64,000 nucleotides of DNA from Aspidapion aeneum (Eukaryota > Arthropoda > Insecta > Coleoptera > Brentidae): assembly GCA_963576565.1 (NCBI GenBank), contig OY755042.1:107623314-107687313 (forward strand), in the 5' to 3' direction. Below the pieces are notes generated by a model. It made no database searches. It worked only from the letters and a program-made list of their open reading frames with translations, and had not been told where the DNA came from. Both the position numbers and the translations under genes were made by a program. Shown one piece after another: positions 55,596 through 64,000 of the stretch (position 1 is its first letter; every line of letters begins with the position of its first letter).

Positions 55596-56463
55596 TATTT
55601 TCCTGTATAGAACCACAGGTTACCCAACAAAAGAACTGTTGGTGTTTGAAACAAACTTCCGTTGGCTGCCTACCCATTCAAAGAGCTGCCGCTGCATAAG
55701 AAGAATGAAATAATGCAACAGCATCCAACGGACTTATCGTCCGTTGCGTCGCGTCGACGGGCGGGCAGGCAGAATTGCGGACGCGACTCACACGATACAA
55801 ATCCTACTTGGAAATTTTTCTCAGACAAATTGCACCACTGACTGGCAAAGAAAAATTAATACATTTACAGGAACTTGCACCAATTTTAAACAAACAGTTC
55901 GTTACGTAAACTTGCGTTATTTTTCAGCGAAGTTTAAATTTAACATACATTTAAGCTAATATTGCAAATTTCAAAATATCAACCCACATAGCACAAAAAT
56001 CACATCAACGTTAAATTAACGTGAACAAAAATAACAAAGTTTTTTTTACTTGAAAACAACCTTATACCATGTAATATTTATTTCGTTAAATCTACATGGT
56101 TAAAGATAACTTAAAAACAAGGAGAAATCAAGCTATACAAATGTACTTTTTGCTGAAATTTCTGGTGCTGTGTATATAACGTGTTTTTTACCCTCGTTAT
56201 TTTCATGTACCAAATTAACACTTGAAAAGTCCTCCACAACAAGTTCTTAAACGCCACTAGATTAAGACTTCTCAAACCTACAAACTTTCTGCGTCTTTTT
56301 TGGTCACGTTTTTTTAATAACATTTTTTTTAACTTAAAAGAGACGCAAAAGCAAGTTATAAAAGTTCACTAGTTTAAGACTACAACACTTCAAAACAATT
56401 TTAAAGATGGCGCTCAAGGCAAGACAAAATATCTATATATCTATCTATATATATTAGTTTTTT

Positions 56464-56600
56464 AGCTCACACATATACTATACTATAGTAGTGTGAGATA
56501 TGGTGATCCTAATTTTTTCGAGAAAAAAAAGTTGCTCCGATTTCAAAAATTTTTATATATCTTTGCGTTTCAGATTATTTTGAAACTTTTTTGTTGCGCC

Positions 56601-56638
<38 letters not shown>

Positions 56639-57226
56639 ATGTCTGTCTGTCTGTCTGTATGTCTGTATGTCCGTCTGTAACGACCAACGCGCATAACTCA
56701 AAAACCGCTTGGCCGATTTTAATGAAATTTGGTACCAAGGCTGGGTCTTGGGTCGAGATGGTCCCATTTAAAAATGAACGAAATCCACCGAACACAAACG
56801 AAATAAAGGGTGGGGGTAGATTTCAAAAATTAGAGTTTATGTGAAAATATGGCGTGTGTGATATCAAATGAAAGGTAATTGAGTCTGGAGTTAAACAAAA
56901 TACATTTTAATTTATTTTAAAAAAAGGGTGCGGGTATATTTAAAAAATTAGAGTTTAAGTGAAAATATGGCGTGTGTGATATCAAACGAAAGGTAATTGA
57001 ATCCGGAGTTTAACAAAATACATATTAGTTTTTGTTTTTTTTAAGGGTGGGGGTAGATTTTAAAAATTTAAGTTTAAGTCAAAACATAGCTTGTGTGGTA
57101 TCAAACAAAAGGTAATTTAGTCTGGAGTTGAATAAAATATATTTCAGTTTTTAGTTATATTAGCTCACACGTACACTATAACTATAGTACCTAGTGTGAG
57201 CTTAGGGGCCCATATATCGGCAGAGT
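56464..57226. mobile_element. Hairpin-ended repeat (HINE-like), copy 3
   Basis: The best preserved copy: AGCTCACACATATACTATAC...GTGTGAGAT hairpin at the left, a GTCT microsatellite, three to four ~110-bp tandem units, a second AGCTCACAC...GTGTGAGCT hairpin at the right, and the end CATATATCGGCAGAGTA. A ghost reading frame, CNDQRA..., crosses the microsatellite and recurs in copy 1, but stops follow. Confidence 0.8.
56600..56680. repeat. (GTCT)n microsatellite
   Basis: Almost pure GTCT repeats with a few GTAT units. Shorter versions lie at the same place in copies 1 and 2 of the hairpin repeat. Confidence 0.95.
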
Positions 57227-57817
57227 ATTTTTAAAAGTTAAACAAGTTTTTTAACAGTAAACACCTTTACAGAATATTAATGAGTCTTTATCAGGTTAAT
57301 AACAGATGCTTCGTGATGGTGAAGGATCAGGGATCAGTTCCTTAAAAGATTTTTGGACTTTAGAGGCCAAAGCACTGCCTGATAGATTTCGTTAAAAAAG
57401 TTAAAGTTAAAAATCCCGACAATAGGTGGCGCTGCTGCTAGTAAAATCTCAAAAATATTCAGTAGAAAAGCCATGCAAGTCGCGTTTTAAAATTCGTGTA
57501 GAAAAGGCGTGAATCCAATGTGATTTTAACGTAAAAATCACTTGAAACTAACGTAAAAACATTGCTGTTTTAATTTTATAATGACGTTATTACAACCGCA
57601 GTTTTTAGCAACGTTATTTTTTATAACATTAATGAATGACCTATTAAGCTTGTTTTCATATATGAAATAAACGTTTTTTTCTAGCAGCTTTTAAAATCAA
57701 CGTTTTTTTTTTCTCACGCCTTTTTTACGTGTTAAACACGTGATGTGGGAACTAACGAAATTTGGTATTGTTATTCTGGTAAAAAGTGGGGTTTTTTCGT
57801 TTATTTATGGGTCCTCT

Positions 57818-59189
57818 GTTCCATCAGGCCGTTCGACAGTCATAAAACCGTCCGAAAAATCCCACAGCGCTCGCAATGCAGTACGAGGACTGTTTTAAAA
57901 CGGTTTTGGTTAGATGGAACGACCAAATAACTGTCCAACAACCGAATGCTGTTGGGTTAGTGATCGATTTATTTCAGGCATAGGATCATATGCGAGAGAG
58001 TTAAATTCAAAGTCACGTGACTAAAAGAAAGGTAAGGTTTGTGGTCTCGCGTAAAGATAGATCGAAGGCAAGGATTACACAATTACATAGGATTATCATA
58101 ATATATTTTTAATTTTAGTTCTTTAAAATGCAAATAAAATTACATTAATTTAATTTATATTCACAAACTATAAACCACTACAGACTGCCTAATAAACTAA
58201 ATATACCAAAAATTAAAACGAACTTGCATTTGGAATTTTTGGGCGAAACTTGTGAAAAAATATTTTTTTTTCTAATATCACAAGTTTTATGTGAAATTTA
58301 TATACATATTTATTTATTTGTATTTTGTAATTTGATTTCTGTGAAATTACCTTCATATTATAGAAAGTCTTAATATTCACAAAGTTTTTGTAATTTTTTT
58401 CATTTTCAGGAAATAGAGATCGTGATACTTCTAAGAAGTTAGGAAAATCACATTTTGGATGACCTTAATGTCGATGCCTCAAAGCGAAGTCGTTTGTTCT
58501 TCCGCCAAATCTGATGTAAAATTTTACATCCGGTGTTATCTCTCTTCTTTTAACTTTTAGTTCGCAGGTCACCGGGATTTGCTGCGATCAGGGTAAACCT
58601 TTATGTTTCTATTCCTATCCAATCACCGACTAAACTAATTTTTTTATTTTTCTAAGCAGGCTACCCTATGGTCAGTATAGCTTTTTTCCATGTGGTATAC
58701 CTACACGATCCGCAGTCCCGTAGTAATAAAATATAAGAGGCTCTTGCAAAAAAATCATTTAAATTACAAAAATATTGGTATATTTACGTGGCTTACCCGG
58801 CATTTTGTCATGTATTAAAATTGGTTGTGAAACTCTATTTATTTTGACAAAAATTTTAATTTTTTGGGTTTTTCACTGTTTTTTGAATTCTCTCAGACAG
58901 TAAATTTAATGTAATTTTATGGTATATTTTTATCTCAGGTGATGTAAACTAGAAATGTGTGTGTTTTACATACAATTTTTCCAGTGCAACATATGATAAA
59001 CACAGACAAAGAAAAGAGAGCATTTCTAATGCGCCTGTCTTCAATCCTTGTATTTCAGAGGAGTCCGAAACCCATTTAAGTGGCTTGATGGAACGGAAAA
59101 CTGACTGTCTGATAACAGTACAACGTCGACCTGGAACGCAAAAAGGATTTTTCGTATCATTTTATGACTGTCGCAGGCGATGATGGAAC
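57818..59189. mobile_element. 1.37-kb TIR element, unclassified
   Basis: GTTCCATCAGGCCGTTCGAC, then AGTCATAAAA, at the left; the complement of GTTCCATCATCGCCTGCGAC, then AGTCATAAAA, at the right. The inner segment 58560-58690 recurs inverted at 52175-52330. An open frame ending at 59183 follows a tttttccag acceptor but shows no motif and overlaps the right TIR. Confidence 0.6.
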
Positions 59190-60187
59190 GAAACTTATAT
59201 TTTTTACGGTCTCAATCTTTTTTGGTAGTTTTTGTTTGCAAGAACGGGAGATAATTGACTGAAAACGTGGATGAAGAAAAAACGAGGGCACTTAAAATAA
59301 TAAACTGCTTGCAAATTTTGTGGCATATTGCAGAAGTGTAGATACTGAGTAGCAATGGTTGCAGAAACTCCCTATTAAGCGTTATTCAGAAATTCGTGCA
59401 TATTTCCCAAAGCCCGAGCAAGGCGGCACACGGATCCTGCTACAGAAGAGTCAAGAAGATGACTTCTCGTGGTTCCCCGCAGGGTCGACAGCGATAGCCC
59501 CACGGACTAAAATATCACGCTTGAATAAAGCTTGACGCCATACTTTTTTTATAACATAATAATAGCCAAGCATCCTCTAAATAAACACCGCGGTTTGTAG
59601 AATTTTTGAAATGTGATTTACCTAGTTAATAATTAACCAGATCCTTTTTATTTCTTTTTAAATATCCATGACTCGGACTAAATACAAAAACATTTTAATA
59701 ACGTCAAAATAATGTCTAAGTTAAAAACATAACGTTAGGTTGGATGTTAGTTCTAACTTCATATTCATAGTAAAAAAGAAGCTTAATAACCCGTTTTCTG
59801 ACGTTAGAAAAATAATCTTATGTTTTTATAACGTTTTTTTAAAGTGTATTTCGAACCTTAAAAAAATATTGATTTTTAACAGTGGAAAAGAAATGTTTTT
59901 CTAAGATTGAAAAATAAATGTTTTTTAACAATGAAAAAATATATTTTTTCAAATATCTCTAAAGATAAAGTAACATAAATAACATAAATAAAATTCTTCT
60001 ATTTTGGAAACGCAGGGCAGCAACAGTCTGTTGAGGTTTTCGTAAACTCGACACTCAGTAAAGGAAATTCGGATCCGTAGCTTCTGAAAATAAAATTTAA
60101 AATTCTATGTAAACAATAATCTTGCAGTAAGTACCTCGCTACGAGGCCAAACAATTCATGTTCAAGTGAATACAAGGCAAACAATTT
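59190..60187. other. AACGTT-rich sequence without a gene
   Basis: 59690-59960 is rich in AACGTT and AAAAATAT words, and loosely resembles, in inverted form, 61370-61610 on the other side of the nested foldback. An old, large inverted repeat is possible. Nothing coding. Confidence 0.4.
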
Positions 60188-60970
60188 CAAGGCGCGTATT
60201 CACTTTAGCATGAATGCAAACGAAGCATTCGTTTGGTCCCACTGCGAGGCTTGCGAATTCTGCCTCAAATGAATACAAGACGCTAGCCCTACCAAGTCCA
60301 CTTTCAATCCCTGACTTCGCTAGCGCAGATCTACCAATATTATTTACCTCATGTATTAGAATAGATAAATACAGGGTGATTTTCACTTGAATGATTCTAC
60401 CGACATGAAAATAGAAAGTTTCAAAAACCTTACCTAACAAAACCTAATCAAATCTAACCGAACCGGACCAAAGAAAACTGAACCAATAATTTTTTTCAAA
60501 AAAAAAACTTTCCTGACTTCCTGCCCCGGATCCTAGAGGATGTGAATCCGAACCGAACCAAACCGAACCTAACTAAACTGAACCAAACCTAACCTAACCA
60601 AACTAAACTACAACACGTACTGCTAATTAGGTTTAGTTGGGTAGGGTTAGGTTTGGATAGGTTCGGTTCGGTACGGTCCGGTTCGGATTCACATCCTCTA
60701 GGATCCCGGGTAGGAAGTCAGGAAAGTTCTTTTTTTAATATTGGTTTAGTTTGCTTTGGTTCGGTTCGGTTAGATCTGATTAGGTTTCGTTAGGTTAGGT
60801 TTTTGAAACTTTCTATTTTCATGTGGTTAGAATCATTCAAGTGAAAATCACCCTGTACATCTATTCTAATACATGAGGTAAATAACATTGGTAGATCTAC
60901 GCATGCGAAGTCAGGGATTGGAAGTGGACTTGGTAGGGCTAGCGTCTTGTCAAATGAATACGCGGCCTAA
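60188..60970. mobile_element. Small MITE split by foldback copy 2
   Basis: AAGGCGCGTATTCACTT (60189) faces the complement of TTAGGCCGCGTATTCATTT (60952-60970). Removing 60275-60950 and one CAAATGAAT leaves a MITE of about 100 bp. Confidence 0.6.
60275..60950. mobile_element. 676-bp foldback element, copy 2, 9-bp TSD
   Basis: Same structure as 4992-5666: ACAAGACGCTAGCCCTACCA to its complement, AACCGAACC arms and inner ACAGGGTGATTTTCAC ends. Perfect CAAATGAAT duplications flank it (60266-60274 and 60951-60959). Confidence 0.9.
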
Positions 60971-61640
60971 GGTCCGGCGGCTAATCGTCCGCGCTGACCT
61001 ATAACGTTAGGTATGCGATATTCCATACAAAACAAATTTTTTACTTTTGTTTACTTTTCTTACCTAATTTTGTGATGTGCTTCATTTAAATCACTGCATA
61101 CAAATTTGTTGTTCTTTAACTATACCATCTTTTCCACACAACTGGTGTATATTCCTATCCAAATATATATTCACTATCATTATTAATAACTGTGTTTGTT
61201 TCTTGGGGGTTTCAAAGGGGAAATATTTTAACGAAAATTGCACAAAGCGTATCTGCTACCGACTCGTATGAACTCGCAGCGAAACGCAACTAAAAATGGC
61301 GATGGCCCGTTCTGCTAGTGGAACTATGCGGCAGCGCCCTCTATAGTATCATTTTTTTTAATGTTTAAAAAACAAAACATTTATTAGCTTCATATATCTT
61401 AAATTCAACGTTAGAAATGAGATCTAGGAAAAACATTATAAAAATAACCATATATTGATGGTATTATTTTTAATGTTAATAAAATTATGGTTTTTTAAAT
61501 ATTGGTTTCTTAACGTTACTAAGAAATATATTTTTGGTAATGATTTTTATGAAATTTTCGTTAGGATTTTCTACATGTTTTTTTAATGTCAAAAGTTTAA
61601 AAAAATATTTCCAAACTAGTAAGAACATTTCATTTTGAAA
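60971..61640. other. Stretch without a gene
   Basis: Nothing beyond the AACGTT-rich tract at 61370-61610. Confidence 0.45.
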
Positions 61641-61643
61641 TTT

Positions 61644-61742
61644 GCATTGGAGAACTTGGATTTACTTTTATCTCAATTCTTTTTACGGAATGCCATTTTC
61701 GCGTACTTGGCTTTTTTTTACATGAAATGTTTTTGTTATGAT
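61644..61742. repeat. Half copy of the AAGCCAAGTACGC repeat
   Basis: ATTGGAGAACTTGG, TTTACTTTTATCTCAATTCT and TTTTACATGAAATGTTTTTG match 18507-18602 in the same orientation. Confidence 0.7.
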
Positions 61743-61984
61743 AATAGTTTTCATGACAGATTATTAAATTGATTATTAGAGACATTTATTCTGAGGGGTC
61801 TTTTTGATTTTTATATTTTTAGAAAATGCAGAAAAAAGCTAGTAGTTGATAACTTTTGATATTTTTGCAAATTACGTAGTCAAAGGCTTAAACAAAGTCA
61901 AAACAAAAGCTACAAGAACTTTACCATGTATAATAACATTTTGTGCATGTTTGTCTTTCGGTCTCTCTGTCTGTCTGGAACACG

Positions 61985-62425
61985 ATAACTCAAAAACCGA
62001 TAAACCGAAATTAACCAAATTTTACCTACAAATTTTGTTGTAGCCGTTGATAAGTCAATTTTATTTTGGGGGGGTTAAGCGGCTGCAAAAGAGTATCAGA
62101 AGGGCTCAAATTTTTTAAAAAAAATTGACACGCTACTGGTTGAATTGTATACTAACCACCAAATACCTAGTTGTAAAAGTTTGAAAAAAGTTATAATCAA
62201 ACAAATAAACAAATATATTATATGAAGTCAAGCTAAATAAAACTGTTTAAACAATTACTAATAAAACAAAACATCTCGCGGCGAATTGTCCCCTACCCCT
62301 GTTTGAGACACGACAACTTAAAAACTGATGAACCGAAATTTTACCCACAAATTTAGCTGTGGATAAGTCAATTTTATTTTGGTGGGGTTGGGCGGCTGCA
62401 AGGGGGTTCAAATTTTTAAGAAAAA
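61985..62425. repeat. Diverged direct duplication
   Basis: Blocks CGATAAACCGAAATT / TGATGAACCGAAATT, AAGTCAATTTTATTTTGG and GGCTGCAA recur about 320 bp apart. Confidence 0.6.
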
Positions 62426-64000
62426 TCATAATGTGAGAACTACAGCATCTACTAAAACAAGTTTGTAAAACTTAGATTATATGTTCAAGAATATTTGTAA
62501 CATCAAAGTTCGTCAGGATCAGATTTGAAGTTAAAATTTTTTTTTTAAAAGATCATAATTATCTTACAAAACTCAACAAAATTTGTTATAGCGCCAAAGT
62601 TTTTCAGTCACAATTTTTGAAAAAAGAAAATTATATATATCTCAAATACACCAGCAGCTAGAGTAACCCCTGTGGTTCTGCTACAAACGTAGTTTTTTGA
62701 TATTGATTAAAAACTTCCAACAAAATAAAGCTACTTTAACATCCAGAACGGCAATTTTTTTCTTCTTATAGGTTGTTTTTGTATCTACTCTTGCCTACAT
62801 CTAACGTGTAATTTCTTATCCATTAATTCTAAACTAACCCCGGATTTTGCGAAGAGAATCAGGTTCTTTTTTATCTTCTCTATCTCTAATAACACCAAAA
62901 ATCGAAACTGTGAAAGGTTACTCTGTGATTATCGCCTTGTTTTCAATGTTGCCGCTTAGAAAGGATCACTTACGACCTAGACATGATTATTTTCACATTT
63001 TCGTTTAGGTGTCCTAATTACACGTCTTTTGATGTAAGCAGGTGCAAAAACTAACGCTTTACCAAATCATTCCGAGTCAACCCCAATAACGTGTGTGTCA
63101 TAAATTTTGCGAAAAAACTAAAATTTGCAAAGTTTTGTTCGAAAAAAATTTTTTGATTTTTTTTGTTCGAACACAATTTCATCGAACGCCAATTGATCGC
63201 AAACGCGAGGGCGGTTTAGATAGGTTAGAATACGTTTGCCATAAATTGACAAAGGTTAGGGTAATACCGATTTCGCCCTCTTAAAAGGAGGACACTGAAT
63301 GAATTTTTGAATGGTTGAGAAGGAGTAATTCCTTAAAATCGGGCGAAAGTAAAACTGCGCATGCGATCTCACTTGATTTCACTCACTTTATATAGGTCCC
63401 GACTTGGGAAAATGTTCCTTCTCTCTTATCCATTTGAAGAATTCATGCACAGTACATAAATTCTTGAATGTATAATAGAGGGAGTTATGAACCTTTAAAT
63501 CGGGTGAAAGTTAAACTGCTCATTGATTTTCGCATCTCTATCGCAATCTAAGATTAAAAATACTTAAAAACACATGTAAACAAAGCGCTCTAATCAACTC
63601 GTGGCACTCCAAAGGACGCTCTGTCACCTCTCACGCCGCTTCGACCGTTGAATTACCAGGCAACCTATCCTCTACAGACCTTGGGTTTGTCGTGTCTCTA
63701 TTTCTTTAAAAAATGTCATATATACGGGGTCTCTAGTAGTGGTGTTGATTTTCGTTACTTTTCAATACTCGTTGCTAATCGTTACTCGATTACTAAGTAA
63801 TCATTTTATATATTCGTTACTAGCGTTACTTTGATTACTGTAGCTGTATTCAATTTAATCATAAAATTAGTGCAAAATTCTCGGACTGTCGTTAACTCGA
63901 AGATCATTTGCTTGTAGGTATATTTTTGTTGTTAATATTATGGAAATATTTAATTGAAATTTTTAAAATGCGGGCTAAAATTTTAAAAAATAAAGCTAGG
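62426..64000. other. Right end of the window, no gene seen
   Basis: AT-rich. Near 63480 and 63330 the phrases AAATCGGGYGAAAGT and AAACTGC recur. At 63755-63840 CGTTACT/GATTACT words repeat. No supported gene. Confidence 0.45.

Larger units (their letters stand above)
55983..57749. mobile_element. CCCACATAGCAC element, copy B, split by hairpin repeat copy 3
   Basis: Starts CCCACATAGCACAAAAATCA and ends with the complement of CCCACATCACGTG. 55983-56450 and 57240-57749 together match copy A in reverse. The 763-bp insertion at 56464-57226 lies in a T tract. Confidence 0.8.

Noticed and set aside
56493..56795. Cys/Val/Leu/Ser-rich and Thr/Asp/Arg-rich ORFs
   Set aside because: They are translations of the GTCT microsatellite and adjoining repeat.

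Overview
The window looks like a piece of a large, AT-rich, transposon-loaded arthropod genome, most likely an insect. The only host gene I can identify is the pair-rule / Notch-family repressor hairy (h). Three minus-strand coding exons at 11701-11856, 3175-3270 and 580-840 join in phase 0 into a HES-type protein with a bHLH and an Orange domain. The C-terminal exon that should carry WRPW lies off the left edge. I cannot name the species.

Left part (1-12.4 kb): hairy and its introns. Intron 1 (8.4 kb) and intron 2 (2.3 kb) are packed with short DNA elements. These include two hAT-type MITEs with perfect 8-bp target duplications, a 675-bp foldback with a 10-bp duplication, a run of palindromic units around 6.2-7.2 kb, nested inverted repeats at 7.5-8.6 kb, and two copies of a TIR family. 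A decayed RNase H-bearing LINE tail lies in intron 3.

Middle part (12.4-30 kb): mostly repeats. There are Helentron/HINE-like elements with a hairpin at each end, a 0.95-kb inverted repeat, two minisatellites, a 1.5-kb TIR element, RTE-type LINE tails (one split by a pogo/Tigger derivative at a TA site), and a conspicuous intact tyrosine recombinase gene (24919-26091). The recombinase gene is framed by 17-bp perfect inverted repeats and by repeated GTGCGGAAAAG-type boxes. An exon-like 88-codon segment at 14543-14832 is unassigned.

Right part (31-64 kb): a 168-169 bp satellite array (about 16.6 monomers) abuts a CR1-like LINE. A P-like element follows, with a THAP exon, 39-42 bp TIRs and an inserted RTE. 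A second pogo copy is broken by a 1.1-kb foldback. A deleted two-gene element keeps only a THAP first exon and an opposing exon that resembles a SWIM/YqaJ-type first exon. A 2.9-kb element has about 300-bp TIRs and small unrecognised exons. Further on are a hAT/TTF pseudogene, a 9-bp-TSD element, the second 676-bp foldback copy and several unclassified repeats.

Apart from hairy, and perhaps the recombinase and the 14.5-kb exon, nearly everything legible is mobile-element sequence. No tRNA, rRNA or CRISPR was seen. Several elements can be dated relative to each other from nested insertions and from empty sites present within the window itself.
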